DNA from: Pristionchus mayeri
Lineage: Eukaryota; Nematoda; Chromadorea; Rhabditida; Neodiplogasteridae
DNA: 64,000 nucleotides
NCBI GenBank assembly: GCA_036245805.1
Contig: BTRK01000001.1
Location: 6,944,001 to 7,008,000, forward strand
Reading direction: 5' to 3'
Shown piece by piece: positions 23,004-34,830 of the stretch. A program made the position numbers and the translations under genes. Below the pieces are notes generated by a model that searched no databases, was not told where the DNA came from, and saw only the letters and a program-made list of their open reading frames with translations. Position 1 is the stretch's first letter, and every line of letters starts with the position of its first letter.

Positions 23004-24192
23004 CGGTCTAGTGATGGGCATGCGAATACTTGGGGAGGGTCAGTGGGGAAGGAATGCGTTCATGAGGTTTGAAGAAAAAAAGAGCATTGTCAGATTTACA
23101 CTAAACCAACATGTTAGCATATTTAGACCAAGTTATGAACATTTATCGTTGAATTGGGTTCATTTGAATTGAAATGTTCGTGTTCGGATAATGAGATTGT
23201 TGAGTCCGACTACTTCTGAACAGCCGCTCCACTCTGACCCTCGCCGAGTATGCACATGCAAAATGGGTATAAAGAATCGCCTAATCTCGCAATTTCGCAC
23301 AGTAATTCTCTAATAGTTTCTGCATAAAGTGACAAGAAATCAGATTTTTCGGTGAACCCGATTGGTTAATTTCATGCGGCTGAATATTGGTGAACATTTT
23401 TTTTCGATTTTTGCAATTTTCAGTTGGTTCGCTATGAAACTTGGCAGGTTGTTGCTCCATCACGACATAATGACACCTGTGAAATTTTGACCCTTTAGCT
23501 CAATTTATTCCGAAGATATAGCCAAAAAACAAAATTTGTGATGTCTCGGAAAATCGATATACCGACTCTCATCGAGAAGCACCAAACACGCTGGATAGTG
23601 GATTCACATCATCGGGGGAGGTACTCTTTCCAATATTAATTTGGCTTCATAGCGCAGTTCGGCTGAGGTTTAAAAAATCAAATCGAAAGATCTCCGGAAA
23701 AATAAATTTTGAAACCCGCGATATTTAGGTTTCAGCACATCATCCATATGCCGATAATGTCCTGAGGTGTATCTCTCGAATGCTCCAAACCGTAAGTCTT
23801 TATCTCAATTTTGAAAGAAGTTATGATCATTTGAAATTTGGTGCTAAACTTTTGTCCGCAACTGTATATCGAATTAAGATTTGGCAAATTTAAGAACATG
23901 ATTGAAAGATCAACGAAGCTTCGCAAGTTCAAATGCATTAGAATGGAACGCTATACTTGTAACTAAGCAATAACTAAGCAATGACGTCATGCCATAATAC
24001 CATACACATAACGTCCGATGAATTTGGTGCATCACACCTTAGTGCCAGTATGATGCCTTTCCTGGGCAAAAAGTTGCAACAAATTCAAAAAGTGCCCGGT
24101 GACTTTCCGGCGCGACTGTAAGTTCGAACTTGAAAATACGACAACAATTGTATATCCATCGCTATTAATGGTTTTATTAAATTTTCACTCAC
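23004..24192. other. Region of transposon ends and a stray family A exon
   Basis: No complete gene. At 23886-23955, on the plus strand, AACATGATTGAAAGATCAACG... translates as NMIERSTKLRKFKC, the start of the family's penultimate exon, although the neighbouring gene D runs on the minus strand. Just before it is a Tc1-like terminus (TTTTGTCCGCAACTGTA, ends about 23873), and a similar one, GCGCGACTGTA, is at 24100-24112. Both look like ends of decayed elements that replaced the 3' end of gene D. Confidence 0.45.
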
Positions 24193-25711
24193 CTTGTACA
24201 GTTTATGGAGTGCATTTGGAGTGATACTCCCCATCCGATACAGATTCAACGATTTGCACAATTCGGCTAGTTCAAAGAGGTAGTTATCCACCAAACGTAC
24301 TCTCTCGTGTTCTTCATGCTGAACGCATAATGTATGGCCATGTAAGTTTTGATACAGATCGTTAAAATCAATTAAAATGTTTCTAAACTTGTTAGTTGAT
24401 ATTTGCTTTTTCTTGAATGGAAGATTAAATAATACCGGGATTCGAAGACACAGATACTCGATCTCCTTGAATTTCTTGATGAAATCGTAGGCTTGATAGT
24501 TGTAGTCTTGAGGTCTGGGAAGGGCAAGAGTGTGTGTCCTTCTACGCGCCCATCCCGGCATACGGGGCAATGTTAAAGTACCCTGAAATATTATGCATGG
24601 ACTAGATACAAATTAAAAATATAAAAATATGAGTATTTTTTTAAAATCTTATCATTTGAAATTTTTAAAGTGACCACAATTGTGTAACTTGTATCGAATT
24701 TTTAAAAAATCGGCTAGTCCTCGGAAATTTTGAGTTACCCAGAATACGCACTTCTACCTTCAGCCATCCAATCGAGGCTCTGGCACAAAATCTTTCAATG
24801 TCATCGATGGAACACGATTTTTCGTCGACGAACAATTGGTGACGCGAGCTATAAGTATTAAGACATGTTCAAGTAATTAAAATATAGCTTACCCGATGAC
24901 AAAAGAACCTCGCTCTCCCATCGAGTAATCGAATTTCCATTCCTTCAAAGAAATTAAATAAAAATTGCCTCCGCCTTTACATTTTTATTACATGATACGC
25001 TTGTCTATATATTATTACCTCTTTGATTCTGAGTTCCTTCATGATGTATTCGGATCCCGCTTCAATATCTCTCAGTCTCTTGTTCACTCTGGATCTCGTT
25101 CGATCTTTGATGAGTAGATCAGAGAAGACGCGACGGATCAACTCGTTCGGAAGATCGAGGAACGTTTTCCTTTGTTCTCCACTCTGTTCAATCAGAAGAT
25201 TGATAGGAATCTGAAAGAGAGAACACTTTGGTTATCAAGAGAATGTGAAAATGAAAAGGCACAAAGGATGTCCCTCATCTTCCCATGCGGACGCGAAATT
25301 TTTAAAGCTTTAAAAACCGTTTTTCTAAAGAACGATTTCTACACCTCCTCAAATTGATCGTACCACTTCGGAGGTCGTATCACCGGGTTGCTCAGGAGCG
25401 ATAACCGCCGGTTGCTTCATATCATCGTTCTGAAATAACATTTTTCGAATGTCATGGATATGCTCATCATTCTAAAGTTGTTTTCGCAATTTAGTCAGTG
25501 AAAAAATATTTTGCACGAGAATTTATTTAAACAGCACTATATCATCTAATTTTACCATATTTAGATAGGAAAACATCTCACCAACTCTCTGCTGTCACCA
25601 TCTCTTTCTACCACTTCGATCATTACCCCATTCGATTCCCCGTGGCTGACATCGATTGGCGTACCGCCCCCTCCCTTGGCTTTCTTCTTTGATGGAGAAG
25701 ATAGAGACGTC
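24193..25711 (-). pseudogene. F-box-like family A gene D, lacking start codon and last two exons
   Basis: Exons: 25711-25582 (SLSSPSKKKAKGGGG...), 25429-25364 (NDDMKQPAV...), 25210-25019 (F-box-like LPNELIRRVFSDL..KDRTRSRVNKRL), 24942-24893, 24848-24758, 24582-24436 (long, LPRMPGWARRR...YDFIKKFKEIEYL) and 24318-24193 (ITPNALHKLYK). All phases agree. The expected ATG is ACG (25710-25708), so a product would have to start at a later Met (MIEVVERDG). The last two exons of the family are absent; 23.0-24.1 kb holds transposon ends instead. The F-box exon carries about 14 extra residues at its start. The promoter-like block at 25764 is kept. Confidence 0.7.
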
Positions 25712-25763
25712 CTGAGAAGGGAACATTATAGCAGGAGCATTATACAAATCGTAAAGCAAAAAT

Positions 25764-25778
25764 AATATCAGATACGGC
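25764..25778 (-). promoter_or_regulatory. Shared upstream block before gene D
   Basis: Minus-strand GCCGTATCTGATATT with GGTTCGAGGACC upstream matches the block at 3836-3865. It lies about 55 nt before the first-exon start. Confidence 0.45.
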
Positions 25779-26831
25779 ATCTGGTCCTCGAACCATCTAA
25801 CCAAATTAGATAATCTTTGCGAATAATAATGATATTTATCGAATGAAAACTATTTCAACTAGAGAACCAGGGTGATGTCATAAACAATGATTTGAAAATG
25901 AAACGATACCATGAAGAAAAAACTTTGAAGTGTCCAGAAACAACACGAACAACACCTACGAATGCGAATTTCTTCTCTTCCTGAGCTTTGCCTTGTCGGA
26001 AATCTCGATATGTCGATCTTGGTGTATCCTTTGACCTCCTCCGCCTTAGCCAGAGACTCATCAGTTACATGCAGCTTCATGGCGAAATTTGCGCCTGAGC
26101 CCCATTGGTAGAAGATGTTAGTTGGGAAGGAAATCTCGATAGATCCATCGAAGAAAATATAGTTGAAGTTGAGATAATGCACTTGCTTTCTGAACGCCTT
26201 CAAGTATCAGAATTTGATTGTGCCGACAAAAAACGCGTAAATCAAACCTCGATAGCTCTAGTGGAGAAGAATTTGAGTTCTTTTCCAGTGTAGATTACCC
26301 CAATGAGCTTAAGGAAGGCAACGCACATTTCCGTCTTCATTGATAAGCATTTGAACTCGCGAAAAGTGGACGAACCCTCGGTCATTCTCTGACAATATTT
26401 TGCATTACTAAAATACATTCAATCAATCTATTATCTTTTTGCTTTTAACCTCTCCATTAAGGCAAGTTCTCGTCTATTTTAGCATCCATAATATAGTTTT
26501 CTGACTAAAAACTATGCTGACCTGGTACATATGGTGGACTACATTTAAAGTGAAATTCTCCATTGTGTCAATTTCAAGAACCTCGCACGCGTTCGAAATA
26601 TCGCGAAAGATTGACTCCGACGGAATTTCCTTGTACACTTGATTCTGGAAAATAAAAAATCTAAAAAAAATAATTCATAAAATCCCAAAATATTTGAGCT
26701 ATTTGTAAGTTATCTCTTTGGCTTTGTGAAACATTGGCATTGACTTGGCTCATCTGCTTTGTTAAACTAAATAAGCATCTACTGATTCTACGAAAATAAA
26801 TTCTCATAGGCAAACAATAATAATTCAAAAA

Positions 26832-28252
26832 ATACTTGAAACGATTTGTTATTTTGCTATAACCTTTTCGCTGATTTATTTAGCAATTTGGATGTTGTGG
26901 TACTACACTCCAAATCGATCGAGGAATACGATGTACATATTGCGTCATCACACGCATCATAACTGATTGCGTAGTGATGACGCATTCGAAATTCACTTTT
27001 TCAAACAGGCGTTATTCTTACATAGAGTTTTTCCAGCTTGCCAAACTTTCTGATGTTGGAGATAGAACCGAGCCCTATTAAGTGTAAGAATTTGAAGTTC
27101 CTGCTCGGTCGCACATTGACTGCAGCCTTGCTGCAAAATCGATGTCAAAAATTCTGATATCGGCTCCTAGTCAAGCTAGAGACTGGTTCAAGGCATCAAA
27201 ATGATCGCCATCACGAGTCCAGATTATCCTGTGAATATGGTAACAATTTCTCAAAATTTTCCCTCAGGGCATGAACGAATCACTTTTTCACATGACCACT
27301 TTTTGGAGATTCATAACTATGTAGGACCTGTATATAAAAATCTGTTTTTTGCTCAATCATGCTCACAATGTTGTAGTTATATGATTCCCAAATTTTTAGA
27401 GTGTTTGGATATGTTTCCTGTCCGCGGCGACCGTGTTTCAGAGGTGCACCGTGCTCCTGATTGCATGACCCTTCGAAAACATGCTTGAGAGAAAGTTAAG
27501 GTAAACTTGTTTTATTATGTGTACATGTTCAACACGTTATGAAGAACTGAATTACGACTTTTTGAAATGTTTCAATAACTCTGGGCACAGTTGGAGGGAG
27601 GGTGCAAACGAAAATAGCGGGCCCGGGACTCGAAAGTGCCTCCGAAACACGATCGCCGCGAGCAGGAAAGATATCCAAACCCTCTAAAAAGTTGGGAATC
27701 ATATAACTACATTATTGTGAACATGATTAAGCTAAAAATAGATTTTTATATACAGTTCCTAAATAGTTATGAATCTCCAAAAAGTGGTCATTTGAAAAAG
27801 AGATTTTTTCATGCCCTGAAGGCAAATTTCAAGATATTATTTTCATATTCTCAGGATCATCTGCACTCATGCCGAAGATCATTTTGATGCCTTGAACGAG
27901 TCTCTAGGTCCTCTAGAACCCGAAATCTGAATTTCCGACTTCGATTTTGCAGCAAGGCTGCAGCCAATGTGCGACCGAGCAGCAAATTCAATTTTTTATT
28001 CTGGATAGGCCTCGTTCCTATCTCCAACGTCAGAAAGTTTGGCAAGCTGGAAAAATTCTATGTAAGAATAACGCATGTTTAAAAAAGTGAAATTCGAATG
28101 CGTCATCACTACGCAATCAGTTATGATGCGTGTGAGGAAGCAATATGTACACCGTATTCCTCGATCGATTTGGAGTGTAGTACCACAACATACAAATTGC
28201 TAAATAAATCAGCGAAAAAGCTATAACAAAATAACAAATCGTTTCAATACTT
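26832..28252. repeat. 1.4-kb inverted-repeat element in gene F
   Basis: Outer arms of about 240 bp (from AATACTTGAAACGATTTG at the left to CAAATCGTTTCAATACTT at the right, including GCGTCATCACACGCATCATAAC and its complement), with inner matches around 27090-27310 and 27770-27990. No coding capacity. Confidence 0.75.
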
Positions 28253-30091
28253 ATTGGCGCTACTGTACATTGATCACCATATCACCGACCGATGCAATTT
28301 GAGAAAATCTTCTGATTGCATGAGACTTCTCAGTGACGATCCCCTGAGCACTAAAAAGAAACATTAAAACTAATTAAGACCTCATATTACTTACTCAACC
28401 ATAGTGAACTTGATCTTACAGACATCCGGGTCAGACTGCAATTTTGATTTTTTTTTTATTATTGTCTATTATTTTCGACAGATGCTAAAGTAAACAAGAA
28501 TAGAATAAAGAACAAACAAATAAATTGTCACATATAACTGCACATATATCACCATTCCATTCCCCTCATCACGCATCTAGCGAGAAGACCGGCATACTCT
28601 TCCCTTTCCCCATCTTCAGGGCAACTAACACGTTGGTGATAAAGATTGAATAATTCAAGATTACATGCCTAAATACTAACCCTAGTGATGACCATCTTCC
28701 TCGTGTAATCCTTCGCTTCAACTTCGATTGCCTGCAGTCTCTTATTCAATCGAAGATTCAAACGATCCTTGGGAGGGAGATTGGAGATGACGTCAGAGAT
28801 GAGCTCATTGGGAAGAAGGTCAAACTGCAAATAATTAAGTAAAACAGACGAAGAAGGCAAGTTCGAAAATATTCGAGACAGTTTCATCTGAAGGCGAGCT
28901 AGGGAAGAAATCGGCTGAGATCAGCTAAGGAACAAGCAGTCTATTCTTAATACACTTTTCATCGTAACCATGCAATCGATTGTATAACATGCAAATTGAT
29001 CTTCGATCTCTTCATTCGTCTAACTCTCTCAACGCCAGAGCAATGCATTTGTTACACAATCGAGTGCTTGGTTACGATTAAAAATTTAGTACACAATAAT
29101 GTCCTACACTCACATAATCTTTCATGCTCTTCGAATTATCGTCGACTTCCATGAGACAATAATTGTGATCGAGAGGGAGCTTGAACCTGGAAGAAAATGA
29201 AATAAAACAAAGTTTTGTGTTTTTGAACATGAGAAACGATCATCAAGCTGCTGTGATATACAAAATGTCAGGTTCTCTAGTAAGATAAAGCATTTCTGGA
29301 ACAATTGAGTACACTGTATGCTAATTTACCGCTGATTATTGAGTCGTTCCTCAGTGATAAGATTTCCCAGGCTTGCGAATTCACTCTGCACTTTATCCTA
29401 AAAGTTCATAATTTAATATTTCTTCAAATATCATGCAAAAAGGTGGCTTAAAATACATTTTCACTGCGAGACAATACAAGAATGAAATAGCAAAACTAAT
29501 AAACTCAAAATCAATCGATAAAGTTGTATGCTCACTATCCTCGAGCATAATATTTTTGCACAATATATTTCGAAACTCTCTTCTAATCTTTTAACTATTC
29601 ATCCTACCAATCATTCTATTTATATCATCATGTTATAGTTACTATGGATCTATATATTTCATTAGCTGTATTCCACCAGAGCGCACTCTGCACAATATCC
29701 GATTAACCAAGTTCCGCAATAGTTTACCTGCAGTTTGCCTACAAACTCCGCAAAGATGACGTCATTTTTCAGTTTCTCTTTCAGGTAACCGAACATTGCC
29801 GAGATCTGTAGTGAATAAATTCAAGAAAATAATCAGTTATTTGAAAGCTATGCAAGACGAGAAAAAATACATTGTCACTGTCTTCTCTCTCACTTCCAAC
29901 ACTTTCGATAGGAAGAGGAACCGTGTGAAAACTGACAAGTACTGATTTATATTCAAATACGATGATAGTCCAGTACCATTTCGGAGGTCGAACCATCTAA
30001 ATATTTTGAATCGACCGCCACAGGTAGTTTCACATCGTTCTGGAATTTGATATTCGTATATATGTCGTTTTCCTGAGGAATATTGACTATA

Positions 30092-31149
30092 CAGGGTGGC
30101 TGATAAATATAGCGGCACTTTTCTTGTTTCTCAATCTCCATTCTCTGTAGGCACCATTGCATCAAATTTGGTAACTATGTTGGTAAGGGACAAAAGTTAT
30201 TAGCCTATAAATGTTATCTGGATTGTTCAAGTATTTCAAGAGTTATCACTTCTGAAATATTTTGTTTTGGAATTGGGACTTTTCTGGGCACATAAACGTA
30301 TCTGATAGTTTACGCCGCCTTACAACAAGGAATTAGACACAGGACTCATCCATTTATTCCTAATAAGAACAACCATTTACACGTATAAATATGTGATCAA
30401 TTATATTATGAGCCTCGGAACTTTCTTAAAAATGCTTTAAAATTATTTCATTATGAACGGCGCTCTATAAAAAATAATAATATTTCGAAGCCGCATTCTT
30501 CGAACACATTAGCTATTGGAATTGTTCTATTTTATGCATGATACTCCATCATTCTTTATTGTGAAAATGCATTCCATTTGCTTGGGCATATTGATTCGGA
30601 ACCAGAATAAGTTGCGAAATGCTGCGAAGCGCCGCTTTTAGCGATATTTTGAGGTGCCTACTTCTACCATTAATTCAACGTTTACATTCAATTTTATGCA
30701 ACAATATTTCATAACTCGACTCTGTTAATAGCTATGCAACATTATGCGGCGGTATCAACATTCAGAATAAGAAATTCCGAAAAGTGAGTTTTTTGCATAT
30801 GCGTGACTGAAAGTCATCAAATTTATCTCTCTCTGTTTTCAGAGACCCTATATCGCATTTGACAAGATTGTCACTTAGTGGAAGGGTTACTCTTCATATT
30901 CACCTCGGTTGCAATTTCGATGGACATTGAGATCATTTTATATATCGAAAAATGTGATCGGCGCATTGAGTAAAAATGTAGACTACTTTTTGCCTCCATG
31001 CTAAGAGGCCAGTCGATACCATGAAGCCTGCGTCTAGTAATTGTTTTGCATGGTACTGATATATATTTAAACGCAATATGATAATTATCCTTTTATTTGT
31101 TTGCGAGATATTATTCAAAAGGTGGACGCAATATTTATCAGCCACCCTG
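30092..31149. mobile_element. 1058-bp Tc1/mariner-like non-autonomous element
   Basis: Ends CAGGGTGGCTGATAAATAT and its complement, flanked by TA (30090-30091 and 31150-31151). No transposase frame. It lies in intron 1 of gene F. The first bases (CAGGGTG) resemble the Tc1-like element at 53223. Confidence 0.8.
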
Positions 31150-31219
31150 TACTCTCGGTAGGCTATAAAACACACGGCCCTAGATTCGACAGAAACCCAA
31201 TTCATAGCGTTATAATATA

Positions 31220-32117
31220 TTAGGTTGATTCATAAGTTTCGCTCCAAATTCACTCCTGAGGTTTTCGAACTATCATTTCCTTCGAACTTAATGAATTCTC
31301 TCATTCTTTTTTGTGTGATATTAGTACATGTGCGCTCTCTATAGCGCACCTATACTCATGCATTATCAATCGATTATGCTGGAATGCCAAGGACCGAAAT
31401 ACCACAAACTTGAAATTTGAGACATATAATTTGATGGAATGGTGCTCCTTGCGTAATAATGATAGCGCCACAACAACACTATTTCCGTAAAGTATTTTGA
31501 GTAGGCATTCTTATAATTGACTTGCATCGGATCAGCCTTGAAACTGCGTGAGAAGATATGCACGAATTTCATAGTTAAGAGTACATGAATCTTGCAGAAT
31601 TTGTTTCTCGGAGCTGCGCATTTCTGGTGAACGAGCGAATGGTCTTAAATTTATCAGAAGTGGAAGAGCATATCATGTGGATGCTACCATTAATAATTGT
31701 GGAGATTCGGCATTCCATTCAAAAGTCACGTTTGGAATAATCGCAAAATCGAAATTTGATGGCCGGTTTCGCTCATTTTGACTACGCTCGCTCTTCGAGA
31801 GATTCTGAAATTCCGATTTCAAGTATTTTTCGGAAACGTTGACCCTCATGTAATGACGTCACAAAAATACAGCAGTTGAATCACATTCATTTTGTTTAAG
31901 CGGCGGATTGAACACACCACTCAAAAATCGGTCAATTCGTCACTTTTTCGAAAAATATTTTTTACTGCGGAACGAAGGGAAATTGATTCACATAAAACAT
32001 ATTATTTATGTGCACCTAATGTCACTCAAATAATGCCAAAGTAGTCCTGAACACAAGTCAACCGCAAGCGAGTAAACTATAGAAAAGCCTTGGAGCGAAA
32101 CTTATGAAACAACCTAA
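31220..32117. mobile_element. 898-bp mariner-type non-autonomous element
   Basis: Ends TTAGGTTGATTCATAAGTTT and, inverted, AAACTTATGAAACAACCTAA; TA flanks both sides (31218-31219, 32118-32119). TTAGGTTG..CATAAGT is a common mariner terminus. No transposase. It also lies in intron 1 of gene F. Confidence 0.8.
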
Positions 32118-32359
32118 TAAATATGAGAAACGATGTTATCTATAAACTGATTGAAGTGTTGATGGCTACGCCTAATGGTAAACGTGCTACATATCGACCG
32201 GCTCCTCAATGAAAATCTCCTCACCATGTTGTCACCCCCTCTTCCGTTCACCTCGATCATTTCCCCATTTGATTCCTTGTAGTGACTGGCATCAAACGCC
32301 GCGCCGTTCTCTCCCTTGGCTTTCTTCTGAGGTGGTGAAGAAAGGGACATACTGAAATC

Positions 32360-32935
32360 GGAGTGGCCTTTGAAATAACATTAAAAATAAAACATATTCA
32401 TGATATATCAGCAAGTCGTCGAACCTTGTCTGATTTTCGACGGTTGCAAATTAGTTATGAGCACATGGTGTGCCAAATTTGGAGCAGATCGGTCACTCCA
32501 TTCGAAAAATCGAAAAATTTTGGTCCCAATTTTGACCTATAGCCGGATTTCAAAATGGGTGTAGCTAGAAATTTATACAGAGTTATAGCCATTTAGTGAA
32601 ATTTTAGGGATGTTTTAAAATAATTTTCCCAAGAGATTGCGAAATCTGGTAAACAAGATTGATGGTGGATTCTACACAATTGTGGTAGTACTTCCTCCAC
32701 AGGAAGTGGGGTAAGCCAGAAAAATCTGTGTACCCAACAAATTCTTTTTCCGACTGTTTTATCGAAGATTAAATGGTGATCTAAGCGCTTCGAATGTATA
32801 TCCTGATACACCATAGTGCTATAATCTCGTATGATATACCTACCGATCAGTACCAAGGGTGAATCGATATCTCATCTTCGAAGCAAGATACGACTATTTG
32901 AAATTTGCGTCCAAACTATTAGCCAGTACTGTACC
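32360..32935. other. Decayed transposon between genes F and G
   Basis: A Tc1-like right terminus (TTGCGTCCAAACTATTAGCC...CAGTACTG followed by TA) ends at 32933. It occupies the place where the last two exons of gene G should be. The left terminus was not found. The minus-strand CTGATATATCATG at 32401-32412 is a weak version of the shared upstream block for gene F. Confidence 0.4.
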
Positions 32936-33974
32936 AAAGAAGAAAACTCGACCTGACCTTGTATACATGATGAATTGTATCTTGAGTAATATTTCCATTA
33001 GTATTCACAGAAAGATCCTTGTGTTTTAATTTAGAGTAGTCCAGGAGAAGCCCATCCATCGGAAACTCGTTCTCCTCTGATTTACTCTACAAAGCACATT
33101 ACTTTCACAAAATATTCCCACAATTATAAGAAAACATTAATCCAATATAATGAAGTAAGAAAATACCGTGAGAGTCAGACTCCCAATTCGTTCGAAATCT
33201 TTAATGAGGTCGTAAACTTCATTACGAAATTTATCCGAACCACAGAACTAAAAGGGAACATTTGGCATTATCAAGATATTTCTTCCACTTTGATGTCCAG
33301 AAACTCAATCTCTGCTCGTTTAGGGAATAATTTGAGCACATCAAGTAAGCCTTCATCCTCATTGGAGAGAGTTGAGCCCAAACTGAACAATTTAAGCACT
33401 ATTGTAAGTTAAACTGAAATGATAACTTACTGGAACAACTCAACTCGACACCATCTGTCGTCATTATAGCTATCCTTCGATGCCTGCAAAAATAAGTAAG
33501 TGACTGGTTAGATAGAAATGCACAAACAGGAGTAAAAAGGACTAAGTTCTTACAACAAACCTCGTCAAATTTAAAATGCCTCAAATAATATTTGGTTTCC
33601 ATCTCAACTTCGCACAGTCTCTTGTTCTCTCGAGCATTTAGACGATCTTGCATGAGGAGGAAAGAGAAGATGTAAACGATAAGTTCATTCGGAAGATCGA
33701 GAATCGGAAACTGAAAAAAGTTAAATAAAATTATATTAAAATTTTTAAAAAATAATTGAACATAATGCATATAATTATACAAGCCAGGAACACATTTAAC
33801 TTTATAATACTTACATAATTATGCGTCTGAACTCCTTTTTCCTCTTTCTTCTTCAGATCCACATCGTCTTTCTTGAGACTGCCCTTGTACTTCGAGTCGA
33901 TGCAAGAGACGATCAACTGAAAAATCAGATATTTATTAACTCGCAATTTTCACGCACGTTACATAATGGGAAGG

Positions 33975-34335
33975 CTGACAAAACGAAAATCGACAAAACG
34001 GAAACGAATCACAGTTCCCTGGGGATTCGACCTAGGGCCTTGCGAGTTGTTGCATTGTTATCAGTATGAACTTCACTACATTTGCATATATAAGTCTTGT
34101 TACCAGGCGATATTGACTTACATTACAAATAAACGTATAGGGTGTCATGGTATAAGGATTTCCATGAACCCGTATACGTTGAAACTTAATATCGCCGAGT
34201 AACAAGACTTATGTATGCAATTGTAGTGGAGCGAATGCTGGTAAAAATGCAACAACTCGCAAGTCTCTAAGTCAAATCCCGAGTGAGCTTTCCGAATTGT
34301 CGGTTGGTTTTCGTTTTGCCAACCCCCATGGCATA
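33975..34335. mobile_element. MITE of the 'GTCACCCCC-end' family, copy b
   Basis: Left end GGCTGACAAAACGAAAATCG and right end GGTTTTCGTTTTGCCAACCCCC are inverted repeats. Inner arms around TTGCATATATAAGTCTTGTTACC and its complement match the copies at 7150 and 45766. It lies in an intron of gene G. The target duplication is not clear. Confidence 0.65.
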
Positions 34336-34830
34336 TGATATTTAATTTATTACTTGCCGTTTCGGGTCTGGAAGAGCGAGAGAAAAACTGAGCATTTACA
34401 GGTCAACCCTTTGGTTTATTTTTCTCTCTCACCTGCAATTCCTCCTTGAGTGCACTCGATTCCCCTTTGTGCAGCGCTCTTCAGTTTGTCAGTGAGCAGC
34501 CCCTCTGATCTCTTCTCTTGTCGTGCGAGTTCGCATTGCACTTTGCCCTCAAATATAAATGTACTTATATTTTCTGGGATTTAATCTAGCATTAAAATAA
34601 CCAGCAAGAAAAACATCCCACTCGCATGCCACTCTTCTTTCATATCCATACAGTTTCACACAAGGAGCTACTCGCCAATAACGTCAGAATCCTCAAGGGA
34701 CTACCTGTAGTTTGTCAATGTCCTCCGGTACGATGACGTTATTCTTCAGTATCTCTCTCAAGTAACCGAACATTGCAGAAATCTGAGAAATAGAAATTCA
34801 AAAAAACTATAAAAAGAAATGAGTTATTAA

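Larger units (their letters stand above)
25859..32350 (-). pseudogene. F-box-like family A gene F, long, with insertions and a lost stop
   Basis: Exons: 32350-32225 (MSLSSPPQKKAKG...), 30039-29977, 29931-29871, 29805-29728 (ISAMFGYLKEKL...), 29397-29330, 29186-29114, 28824-28681 (F-box-like LPNELISDVISNLPPKDRLNLRLNKRL), 28435-28395, 28350-28269, 26644-26522, 26388-26248 and 26197-25859 (FFDGSIEISF...). The exon at 29931 has lost sequence relative to gene G and reads into TGA unless skipped. The exon equivalent to A2 4985-5071 is missing where an inverted repeat sits (26832-28252). The last exon has lost the family stop and runs on about 45 codons to TAG at 25859. Two Tc1/mariner-type elements lie in intron 1. 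It may be transcribed, but the protein is doubtful. Confidence 0.65.

Noticed and set aside
22809..23172. Overlapping frames of 70-103 codons
   Set aside because: They lie in the inverted repeats of the hAT-like MITE on both strands and carry TTGTCCG repeats only.
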